From: CAKZQX01 sp034437035
GTDB taxonomy: Bacteria > Chloroflexota > Chloroflexia > Chloroflexales > Chloroflexaceae
Direction: 5' to 3'
NCBI GenBank assembly: GCA_034437035.1
Contig: DAOTUI010000033.1
Span: 1 to 57,260 of the forward strand
Length of the DNA: 57,260 bases
The notes under the pieces were generated by a model. It was not told the DNA's origin and did not search any database. It saw only the letters and a list, made by a program, of their open reading frames with translations. This document shows positions 34,288-41,487 of this stretch, piece by piece (positions within the stretch are counted from its first letter, which is position 1; every line of letters begins with the position of its first letter). The translations under genes were made by a program, and so were the position numbers.

Positions 34288-34323
34288 TGTGGCATATCCG
34301 CTTCTACTGTATGATATGCCACA
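34288..34323. promoter_or_regulatory. Perfect 10-bp inverted repeat in the intergenic region, operator candidate
   Basis: TGTGGCATAT (34288-34297) and ATATGCCACA (34314-34323) are separated by 16 bp. They lie between the divergent kinase and FIMAH-like genes (intergenic 34182-34498, otherwise empty). It could bind a dimeric regulator or form a hairpin. Confidence 0.45.
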
Positions 34324-34498
34324 GATTGGTATGCCCCGGTGCATATCGGCATGGGCATAGATCTGGGGGAACCGGTAGGATCCGCCGGATCGAGGTACCA
34401 TGCACCCGGAACATGCTACGGCAGATGTGCTATGCTGACGACTGGGCTGTAACAGGCCATGTGACAGAGACAAGACATTCACGAAAGGAAGATACTGC

Positions 34499-34873
34499 AT
34501 GCGAGTCGTGTTGTTGACGCTGCTGCTGAGTATGTTGGTTCTGGTCATTCCGGCAAGAACCAGCGCCCAATCTGGACATCATGCGTGTGATGCATCAACC
34601 ATTGCCGCGCTCCGTACATGTGTCGGGCATGCCGCCGACATGGGCCATATCGACAACCCGGGCATTGCGCGTAGCTTGCTTGCCACACTGAATGCAGCCC
34701 AGGCGGCCTATGATCGGGGACAGCCGGCAGTTGCCATTAATCAGCTTCATGCGTCTATCCATAAAGTGGTAGCGCAGGCCGGGAAGCATATTGAGGCAGA
34801 CCATGCCCACCATATGCACCATCATGCCGAGGCGGTCATTGCTGCGCTGGAAGCGGAAGCAGCACACGAATAG
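34499..34873 (+). CDS. Secreted His-rich FIMAH-like protein
   Basis: 124 residues with a clear signal peptide (LLTLLLSMLVLVIPARTSAQ, cleavage after SAQ). The mature part has LLATLNAAQAAYDRGQPAVA and AINQLHASIHKVVAQAGKHI, which resemble the FIMAH helical module found at the ends of secreted proteins. Near the C-terminus is HAHHMHHHAEA, a likely metal-binding stretch. It is a stand-alone small periplasmic protein. A copper or nickel buffering role is inferred from composition and neighbours. Confidence 0.75.
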   Translation: MRVVLLTLLLSMLVLVIPARTSAQSGHHACDASTIAALRTCVGHAADMGHIDNPGIARSLLATLNAAQAAYDRGQPAVAINQLHASIHKVVAQAGKHIEADHAHHMHHHAEAVIAALEAEAAHE

Positions 34874-35038
34874 CCGTTATCGGTATCACAGAGAGCCGGC
34901 AGAGCAAAGGAGCAGGGCGCAACCCTGCTCCTCTCCATATCACGCTATTATGTGGTCATCACTGCCGCTGCACAGTATGTTTCTGAAGATGGTGGATAGC
35001 TACACCATATCACTGGGTATGAGCACGCTTCTATCACA

Positions 35039-35323
35039 CTACGCCGGCGCATCCGGTGTGTGAGACGCAAGCCACTGCTCCAGGTCGTCCGCGCTGCTGA
35101 AGTCCAGCAACGCATCCGCCAGATCCAGCAATTGTGTTGCGCCAAACTGCTGCACCCGGGCCGTCGTGTCGGCACCCAGCGGCCCGCACCGCCGGGCAAG
35201 TTGCCGCAGCAGCAACTCAAGCTGTCCTTCTTCTCGTCCTTCTTGCCGCCCCTGCTCACGCAGTTTGCGCATCATCGGCGTTTCGGGCAGCCCATAGTCC
35301 TGGGTGATAATTTGTTCGGCCAT
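35039..35323 (-). CDS. DUF4351-type C-terminal protein (Rpn/Uma-like fragment)
   Basis: A 94-residue protein reading MAEQIITQDYGLPETPMMRK, REQGRQEGREEGQLELLLRQ, then LARRCGPLGADTTARVQQF and LLDLADALLDFSSADDLEQW. The Arg/Glu/Gly linker and the final Leu-rich module are the standard C-terminus of Rpn-family and DUF4351 PDDEXK proteins. The nuclease domain is absent, so it is either a stand-alone module or a truncated remnant. Its upstream region has a -10 TATAAT (minus strand, 35411-35416), a palindrome and AACGTTYG repeats. Confidence 0.75.
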   Translation of the reverse strand: MAEQIITQDYGLPETPMMRKLREQGRQEGREEGQLELLLRQLARRCGPLGADTTARVQQFGATQLLDLADALLDFSSADDLEQWLASHTPDAPA

Positions 35324-35337
35324 CGTTACAATCTTCT

Positions 35338-35385
35338 CAAACGTTCGAACGTTCGAACGTTTGAACGTTGAAACGTTTGAACGTT
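35338..35385. repeat. Tandem AACGTTYG octamer repeat
   Basis: Five to six units of AACGTTCG / AACGTTTG lie head to tail, with one 7-bp and one 9-bp unit. Each unit contains the palindrome AACGTT. The array sits between the start of the DUF4351 gene and its -10 region, like an operator array or iteron cluster. Two units recur at 27005-27020. Confidence 0.75.
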
Positions 35386-35399
35386 ATGTCTCGGGACAT
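35386..35399. promoter_or_regulatory. Palindrome ATGTCTCGGGACAT, candidate operator
   Basis: A near-perfect 14-bp dyad just downstream of the minus-strand -10 (TATAAT) of the DUF4351 gene. Similar dyads lie at 27021-27034 and 35482-35498, each just downstream of a -10 box. Confidence 0.5.
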
Positions 35400-35435
35400 C
35401 TGTTCGTTTCATTATAGTATATCATCTGCCCGTAA

Positions 35436-35464
35436 TTGTACCACTCCACAACCTGTGCTACTAT
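35436..35464 (+). promoter_or_regulatory. Promoter of the MurA gene
   Basis: TTGTAC (35436-35441), a 17-bp spacer and TACTAT (35459-35464). The transcript would start near 35471 with a leader of about 45 nt containing the dyad at 35482-35498. Confidence 0.6.
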
Positions 35465-35481
35465 AACCTTAGTGCGAAATG

Positions 35482-35498
35482 ATGTCCTGAGACAGCAT
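35482..35498 (+). promoter_or_regulatory. Dyad ATGTCCTGAGACAGCAT in the MurA leader
   Basis: A variant of the ATGTC-N4-GACAT dyad, lying between the promoter and the ribosome site of the MurA gene. This is a suitable place for a repressor. Confidence 0.45.
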
Positions 35499-35513
35499 CA
35501 GACGAGGAAATGT

Positions 35514-36827
35514 ATGCAAACCGAGAAACGATACCGGATTACCGGCGGACAGCAACTCAACGGTACTATTGCCGTCAGTGGAGCGAAGAATGCGATCAGC
35601 AAACAACTGGTGGCCTCACTCCTGACCGACGAGCCCTGCATCCTCAGCAATGTTCCGCGTATCTCCGAAATCAGTGTTATCCTGGATATGCTGGAGAATA
35701 TCGGCACGACCTACGAGTGGCTCGACGAACATACCCTGCGGGTGCAGACGGCGAAGATTGCCGGTAGTGCTGTCAGCCAGAAATATTCCGGTTTTAACCG
35801 TATCCCGATTCTGATGCTCAGTCCGCTGCTGCATCGCACCGGAGAGGTGACGGTGCCGACGGTTGGCGGCTGCAACATTGGTCCCCGCCCGGTCGATTTT
35901 CATATCAAGGCGCTGGAAACCATGGGCGCGGAGATTGTTGACGAAGGTGACCGCTACAAGGCGACAGGCCGGGAGTTGCACGGCACAACGGTACGCCTGC
36001 CCTACCCCAGTGTCGGCGCAACCGAGAATATTCTGATCGCCGCAACGCTGGCGCGGGGCACAACCGTCATCGAGAATGCCGCAGTCGAGCCGGAAGTGAT
36101 TGACACGATGCTGTTCCTGCAAAAGATGGGCGCACTGATCCAGGTTGATGTGGACCGCACAGTTATTATCGAAGGAGTGCCACGGCTGCATGGAACCAGC
36201 CACCACGCCATCACTGACCGGATCGAGGTAGCTTCATTTGCGGCGGCAGCGGTTGCGACGAATGGCCGCGTCACGATCCGGAATGCACAACAGGAGCATA
36301 TGATCTCGTTCCTGAATATGTTGCGCAAGACCGGCGGGGATTTTACCGTTGATCGGGAGGGTATGACCTTCTTTCGGCGGGAGGATCTGCTGCGCGGAAC
36401 GCATATCGAAACGGATGTCCACCCCGGCTTTATGACCGACTGGCAGCAGCCTTTTGTGGTCTTGTTGACCCAGGCGCGTGGTGTCTCGGTTGTGCATGAA
36501 ACGGTCTATGAGAATCGCTTTGGCTATACCGAGGCGCTACGCAAGATGGGCGCGGATATTGATCTCTCGACGGCCTGCCTCGGCAGCAAGTTCTGCCGCT
36601 TCCGCAATCATGACCATCTGCACAGTTGCATTGTGCGTGGGCCGACGAAGCTCCAGGGCGCAGAGATTGCCATCCCCGATCTGCGCGCGGGGTTTGCCTA
36701 CCTGATTGCGGCGCTGGTTGCGCGCGGCACAAGTGAACTGAGCGGCATTCGCTACATTGAGCGGGGTTATGCCGATATACCCGAGAAACTACACGCAATC
36801 GGGGCTGCGATTGAGGTGCGGCCGTAG
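35514..36827 (+). CDS. murA: UDP-N-acetylglucosamine 1-carboxyvinyltransferase
   Basis: 437 residues. MurA transfers enolpyruvate from PEP to UDP-GlcNAc, the first committed step of peptidoglycan synthesis. Present are SGAKNAISK (Lys-Asn pair), the active-site Cys in VGGCNIGPRPVDFHIKALE, PSVGATENILIAA, and the Asp of VHPGFMTDWQQPF. The C-terminal LRAGFAYLIAALVARGTSEL is also typical. The start MQTEKRYRI at 35514 follows GAGGAAA; the frame is open further upstream but lies in the promoter. Fosfomycin-target Cys is kept. It could be a second, MurZ-like paralogue. Confidence 0.94.
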   Translation: MQTEKRYRITGGQQLNGTIAVSGAKNAISKQLVASLLTDEPCILSNVPRISEISVILDMLENIGTTYEWLDEHTLRVQTAKIAGSAVSQKYSGFNRIPILMLSPLLHRTGEVTVPTVGGCNIGPRPVDFHIKALETMGAEIVDEGDRYKATGRELHGTTVRLPYPSVGATENILIAATLARGTTVIENAAVEPEVIDTMLFLQKMGALIQVDVDRTVIIEGVPRLHGTSHHAITDRIEVASFAAAAVATNGRVTIRNAQQEHMISFLNMLRKTGGDFTVDREGMTFFRREDLLRGTHIETDVHPGFMTDWQQPFVVLLTQARGVSVVHETVYENRFGYTEALRKMGADIDLSTACLGSKFCRFRNHDHLHSCIVRGPTKLQGAEIAIPDLRAGFAYLIAALVARGTSELSGIRYIERGYADIPEKLHAIGAAIEVRP

Positions 36828-36900
36828 GTCGGCTTAGTTGTTCAATAGCGATGTGCCAGAAGCGTTCCTGCCGGAGACCCAATCCACCTACAGGCAAACA

Positions 36901-36915
36901 ACCGCGTAACGCGGG
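36901..36915. mobile_element. Relic end of the palindromic mobile element
   Basis: ACCGCGTAACGCGGG matches the right inverted end of the element family and is followed by TTAATCA, a TYANTRA-like site that contains the stop codon of the minus-strand gene (36916-36918). The left end is not found. TCCTGCCGGAG at about 36868 may be a remnant of an inner box. Confidence 0.6.
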
Positions 36916-38682
36916 TTAATCATTATCATCAATAAAGTAAGAGTCATCCAGGTCGGGGTTGGGGATAAACTCCGGCCAGCTTATCCAGATGCGTGAAGGT
37001 TCGAGCTTTTGCTCAATTCGCTTGCGCGCGCTGTTGATATCGCTGCATACCTTGTCCCACAGACAGAAGCGATACTGCTGGAACCAGTCCATCAGACGGT
37101 TAAAGTCCCGACGGCGTACTTCACTACTCTCGGCCATCTCCTTAAATACCGCGACCTTCTCCAGGATCAGGCTGCGCCGGATCTGGGGCAGCAGGTCGGG
37201 GAAGATATCAATCGGCCCATCCTCCGAGACAACCAGCGCCACGCAGCGATGCCCCAGCGTGCGCGCTGTCTGCACATAGCGAATAGCCGAGTTGTAGCGC
37301 GCACCACGCGAGGCCGTGCCCCGGTCGGAGGCCAGTCCATCCAGGATCACACCGATCGCAAAGCAGGTGCCGGTCTGGTCAATCAGAACCGCACCATCAA
37401 TCGCCGTTACTGCTTCCATCAGTTGCGGGTTGAGCATCACCGGGTTGATCAGCATTGCCTGAGTGGAGAGACGGATCGCTTCGCGCCGGGCCTGATCCGA
37501 GATAACCAGGATCGTTCCGCGACCCTGCCGGGTCGCGGCGTGGGCCAGTTGGATCAATCGCTCCAGGTCCAGCGTCTCAACCCCATCGAAGACGCGCCGG
37601 ATAATGGACTTGAACTGCGTCTCGTCCAGGGCGCGGGTGGCGAGGAGCGGTTGACCATGGCGTACGCGCATCAGGATATTGCCGGCATGGGCCAGTACCC
37701 AGGCATGATAGCCGGTAAAGGTGACGATAAAGAGATCTTCGCGGTCCTGGTCGTACGTACCGACGACCTGCCCCAGGCCGTAAATGCGCGAACCATCGAC
37801 CAGGGCGGCGAGATTCGTGCGGGTCATCTGCAGGGTTTTGCGCACCGCGCGCATGTCGGTCAGGGTAATGGGCCGGTTTAAGCGCACAATAACCTTGATA
37901 TTCGGATGGTTTTGCGGCGCAATCAGCATATCCCCGTGGCTGTCGGTGCCTTCGTAGTGGGTCGCCGAGAGTTCGGCCAGCGAGTCGTACAGGGTATCGA
38001 TCAGTTCATAGTTTTTGCAAGCCCGAGCAACGGTATGCATCAGGCGGCGGCCCGCGTTGCGATGGAGTTCATCCCGAGCCCGATCAATGACATAGCGCAT
38101 ACTGCCGGGATTGGGCAGGATCAACGCCCGCGTGCAACCCTCCAGAAACTCCTCAACCAGCGCATACAGCAGCGAGCGCGAAACCGGCACGGCGTCATCG
38201 GTCAGATTCCGCTTGAGTGCGTAGTAGGATTCCCAGGTCTGGCGCGACAACTGCAGCACACAGAAGACCAGATAACGCTCGACTTCGACCGGCCAGGCCA
38301 CAAACGACCGCCAGCCCCGCTCCACATCCTCGGCCCAGAGCACCTGCTCCATCGCCTGCTGCCAGGCGTGCAGATCAGTCTGGCTCAGATGGCTCATGCG
38401 TGACATGGGGTAGGGGTAGAAAAAATCTTCTTCGGTAGCAAACGTCTCCAGCGTTGCGGCGATCCCCGGTACCTCCTCAAAGCACTCGGCAACATAGTCG
38501 CAGGTACCCGGTTCGATGCAGATAGTATGATCCATCGCATCGGACTGAAGCCCAAACCCCACGACAAACACCCGCGCTTCAAACGACGCGTCAATATCGC
38601 CAAACGCTTCCTGAGCGCCGGCATTTACCGAGATCTGGAAGGCGCGTTGATAATCCCACATGCAGAGATCGAGTTCTACCAT
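36916..38682 (-). CDS. Protein with C-terminal diadenylate-cyclase (DisA_N) domain
   Basis: 588 residues. The N-terminal 400 are a sensor-like region with no family I recognise. The C-terminal domain shows the DAC motif AIDGAVLIDQTG (DGA) and RGARYNSAIRYVQTA, at the place of the RHR motif, then CVALVVSEDGPIDIF. DAC domains make c-di-AMP from two ATP. The RHR motif reads R-Y-N here, a variant known to me from sensor-fused DAC proteins; activity is uncertain. The ATG at 38682 has GGGGAG upstream. A DHH/DHHA1 phosphodiesterase, an MscS channel and an APC transporter follow within 8 kb. Confidence 0.8.
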   Translation of the reverse strand: MVELDLCMWDYQRAFQISVNAGAQEAFGDIDASFEARVFVVGFGLQSDAMDHTICIEPGTCDYVAECFEEVPGIAATLETFATEEDFFYPYPMSRMSHLSQTDLHAWQQAMEQVLWAEDVERGWRSFVAWPVEVERYLVFCVLQLSRQTWESYYALKRNLTDDAVPVSRSLLYALVEEFLEGCTRALILPNPGSMRYVIDRARDELHRNAGRRLMHTVARACKNYELIDTLYDSLAELSATHYEGTDSHGDMLIAPQNHPNIKVIVRLNRPITLTDMRAVRKTLQMTRTNLAALVDGSRIYGLGQVVGTYDQDREDLFIVTFTGYHAWVLAHAGNILMRVRHGQPLLATRALDETQFKSIIRRVFDGVETLDLERLIQLAHAATRQGRGTILVISDQARREAIRLSTQAMLINPVMLNPQLMEAVTAIDGAVLIDQTGTCFAIGVILDGLASDRGTASRGARYNSAIRYVQTARTLGHRCVALVVSEDGPIDIFPDLLPQIRRSLILEKVAVFKEMAESSEVRRRDFNRLMDWFQQYRFCLWDKVCSDINSARKRIEQKLEPSRIWISWPEFIPNPDLDDSYFIDDND

Positions 38683-38864
38683 CTGATCAGCTCCCCAGCC
38701 GTATGCAGGCTGTCTGGTTAGCACCCGGGTGGGTGCATCTTATCTGGCGGGTATGGACGTGCCAGGCGTTACGTACGCGGGGTTTCCCTGTGTGCAGTTT
38801 CTAGTATACTCTTTTTAACCGATGATTGCCATGCTTTTGGAACTTTTCCGCGTTCCGCAGCCGG

Positions 38865-38897
38865 GATTTAAACCGGACGTTTGATCAGATGAAACGC
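38865..38897 (+). mobile_element. Fragment of the palindromic mobile element
   Basis: AAACCGGACGTTTGATCAGA followed by TGAAACGCAGACG matches the outer arm of copies A, D and E (ACGGAACGTTTGATCAGATG type). The ends and core are absent. It lies in the 224-bp gap between the DAC-domain and MscS genes. Confidence 0.55.
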
Positions 38898-38906
38898 AGA
38901 CGGCGC

Positions 38907-39878
38907 TCATTCACCAACATTTCGCGCCGAATATGGCTGATCAACGCTACGCGCGCGGGTCTCCGGCTTGCCTTCCGTCAGGTTGTGGTAAAACCGCTGC
39001 GTGGGATAGGCAAAATCAATATCCGGGCAGCGCGCAAACTCCTCGAGGATATCTTCCCAGATTGCCTGGGTGGTGCCCCGCCGCTGGCGTGGATCACACA
39101 GGTAGCGAATAGTCAACACAACCCCATACTCTCCGACATCCGTGTAGACGGTCGGGGTATACTTGGAGTAGAAAATCATAAATTTGCGGGCGGCCTCTTT
39201 GACATTATGTTTGGCGGCCTCACTGACATTGGAACCGTGGCGCACGGCAACCGTGTGCAAGATCTGCTTGGCGCGCTTCCAGTTACTCTCAAAGGTGATG
39301 GTCACCGGGATCTCATTCCAGATGTACTGGAAGCCGCGACTGTAGTTTGCCAGCACTTCACTAAAGACCTTGCCATTGGGCACATGCAGGATTCGGCCGG
39401 TGCTCTGATCGGCCGCCACCCAGTTGCCAATCTCCAGCAGCGTAAACTGAAAGAGCCGCAGGTCGATCACATCACCAGCATGGTTGTTCAGTTGCACCCG
39501 GTCGCCGACATAGAACGGCCGCCGCCAGATAATAAACAACCAGCCGGCCAGGTTGACCAGCGGCCCCTGCAGAGCAATTGCCAGACCCGCCGAGAGCAGG
39601 CCCAGGTAGGTCAGCGCATTCTGCAACCCGGCAAACCACATCGGCCCCGCCAGAAAGATGACCAGGATCATGGCAGCGTAGCCGGAGTAGGTGCGCCACT
39701 GATATCGGATGTGAATATCTTCGATATGGCGGTTGGCAATAAATACCAGCAGTGTCCGCACGAGCCAGACCGCGACAATAATGACCACAGTAGCAATCAA
39801 CTTATGGATGGTGACCGAATTGCTTATCAATTCTTCCAGCCAGCGTAACCATTCTAACCATTGCATTGTTCTATCCAT
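38907..39878 (-). CDS. MscS-family mechanosensitive channel
   Basis: A 323-residue channel opening on membrane tension to release solutes. Two N-terminal helices (about 20-45 and 63-85) precede the pore helix region with LLSAGLAIALQGPLVNLAGW. The beta domain has RRPFYVGDRVQLNNHAGDVI and VAADQSTGRILHVPNGKVFS, and the alpha/beta C-terminal domain follows. It is divergent from the DHH phosphodiesterase gene. Osmotic release fits the neighbouring c-di-AMP-type genes. Confidence 0.92.
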   Translation of the reverse strand: MDRTMQWLEWLRWLEELISNSVTIHKLIATVVIIVAVWLVRTLLVFIANRHIEDIHIRYQWRTYSGYAAMILVIFLAGPMWFAGLQNALTYLGLLSAGLAIALQGPLVNLAGWLFIIWRRPFYVGDRVQLNNHAGDVIDLRLFQFTLLEIGNWVAADQSTGRILHVPNGKVFSEVLANYSRGFQYIWNEIPVTITFESNWKRAKQILHTVAVRHGSNVSEAAKHNVKEAARKFMIFYSKYTPTVYTDVGEYGVVLTIRYLCDPRQRRGTTQAIWEDILEEFARCPDIDFAYPTQRFYHNLTEGKPETRARSVDQPYSARNVGE

Positions 39879-40318
39879 TTCTCATCAGGTGCGCCGCTAC
39901 CCGGCGGCCTATCCATAGGGAAACATCCGTCGGCAGCGCACCGGCCTATGAGATACCATGTGTGTACATCTATCATAACGCTAAAACCGGGGACCGGGGA
40001 CAGAATAGGCACACACTTTGCGGTTTTGTTTTCAGGTTACTATCAGATATACGCAGTCTGTGGTATACTTCGACATACACACATTTCGTCAATAGAGCAT
40101 GTGACGTGCAACCGTTGTGCGCTTTTCTACCGGGTATATGGCTTTGTCGATGCAGAGCCGACACCCGGTCGGTTGTTACGCACTACGCAACAGGCCGTGC
40201 CATTCAATTGCTCCGCGTGGCCCTGGTGTTCCCTGCTCCGGCGCAGATCGTTAAGACGGTTGCTGTGAGTAATTGGTATCACACCGGTACCAGGTGGCGG
40301 CTGAGGGGATATTGCGTG
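39879..40318. other. 440-bp divergent intergenic region
   Basis: It lies between the MscS and DHH genes. A -10-like TATACT at 40064-40069 could serve the DHH gene, with no good -35. No element, repeat or RNA is recognised, although a long open frame crosses it in phase with the DHH gene. Confidence 0.4.
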
Positions 40319-41365
40319 ATGGCATCTCAACTTGATATACTGCTATCGACGCTGCATGGATTTGAACGTCTTTTGATCCTGCCCCATAACAATCCTGACC
40401 CGGATGCTATTGCCAGTGCTGTCGCGCTGAAAGAGTTGCTGGAGCACACGAGTAACACCGCCTGTCAGATTGGATACAAGGGCATCATTGGTCGCCCGGA
40501 GAATCGCGCCCTGGTACGCTATCTGCAGCGGCCCATGCGCCGCCTGACGACCGGTGATCGGCGGCAGGCAACAGCGATTGCTATGGTTGATACGCAACCG
40601 GGCACAGGCAACAGCGCCCTGGAAAATGGAGCAGATGTACGCATTGTTATCGATCATCATCCCATAAGTGATTACGATAAAACGGTGACATTTGCCGATA
40701 TTCGCCCGCAGATCGGCGCGACGGCGACGATTCTGACCGAGTATCTGCAGGAAGCGGGGATCGAACCGGCTTCCACATTGGCAACGGCACTCTTCTATGG
40801 CATCAAGACAGATACGCTGGGCCTGGTGCGCGGCGCGACCTCGGCGGATATCGCGGCCTATCTCTATTTGCAGCCTCTGATTGATGTTAATGCATTGATT
40901 GCAATTGAGAATGCGCAGGTGCCGCCGGCCTATTTTCGAGAATTGAATGATACCGTTCAGGCGGCGCGGGTCTATGGCGATGTGGTGATTACCTACATCG
41001 GCTCCATGGAATATCCCGACCTGGTTGGCGAGATGGCCGATCTACTGCTGCGGCTCGAGGGCATGCAGTGGAGTATCTGCATGGGTGTTCACAATAATCA
41101 ACTGATCATGTCGGTGCGCAACCGACGGCGGCGCGGCGGCGCCGGTCAGTTGGCGCGGGCAGTGGTGGGTCAGGACGGCACCGCCGGGGGCCACGGGATG
41201 ATGGCCGGCGGTCAGGTGACACTGCACGACCATGACGCGGCGCAGATGGCGCACGAGTTGATGCACCGGATTCTACGCTACCTCGACGTACCGCCCGAAA
41301 CCAACGGCGTGCCGCTGCTGTCGCACTCACCCCAGAAGGTTCACAGTATGCAGGTTCTTCCGTAA
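40319..41365 (+). CDS. DHH/DHHA1 phosphodiesterase (NrnA/GdpP-type domain)
   Basis: 348 residues. The DHH domain has LPHNNPDPDAIASAVAL, MVDTQPG and VIDHHPISDYD (the DHH-type motif with metal ligands), and FYGIKTDTLGL with the next Asp. The DHHA1 domain ends with GGHGMMAGGQV. Such enzymes degrade nano-RNA, pAp or c-di-AMP/pApA. The ATG at 40319 follows GAGGGGA. The nearby DAC-domain gene makes cyclic-dinucleotide or pApA turnover a reasonable inference, not a proof. Confidence 0.9.
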   Translation: MASQLDILLSTLHGFERLLILPHNNPDPDAIASAVALKELLEHTSNTACQIGYKGIIGRPENRALVRYLQRPMRRLTTGDRRQATAIAMVDTQPGTGNSALENGADVRIVIDHHPISDYDKTVTFADIRPQIGATATILTEYLQEAGIEPASTLATALFYGIKTDTLGLVRGATSADIAAYLYLQPLIDVNALIAIENAQVPPAYFRELNDTVQAARVYGDVVITYIGSMEYPDLVGEMADLLLRLEGMQWSICMGVHNNQLIMSVRNRRRRGGAGQLARAVVGQDGTAGGHGMMAGGQVTLHDHDAAQMAHELMHRILRYLDVPPETNGVPLLSHSPQKVHSMQVLP

Positions 41366-41408
41366 CCATTACACAAACTTTCGCTTTCAAGTATTTTCCC
41401 CGGTCAGG

Positions 41409-41449
41409 GGTTTCTCACTGCTTCACTACATCGTAGTACTGAGAAATGC
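41409..41449 (+). promoter_or_regulatory. Hairpin in the leader of the APC-USP-DUF389 gene
   Basis: GGGGTTTCTCA pairs with TGAGAAATGCCC (one bulge) around a 20-nt loop, 40 bp before the ribosome site. It may be the terminator of the DHH gene or a leader structure. Confidence 0.4.
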
Positions 41450-41487
41450 CCTGGCTATCTTTATGCCATCCTGGAGGTGATATCGCT

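Noticed and set aside
39866..40318. N-terminal extension of the DHH phosphodiesterase by 151 codons
   Set aside because: The sequence is low in protein-like character, and a good ribosome site (GAGGGGA) and a family-typical N-terminus exist at 40319.
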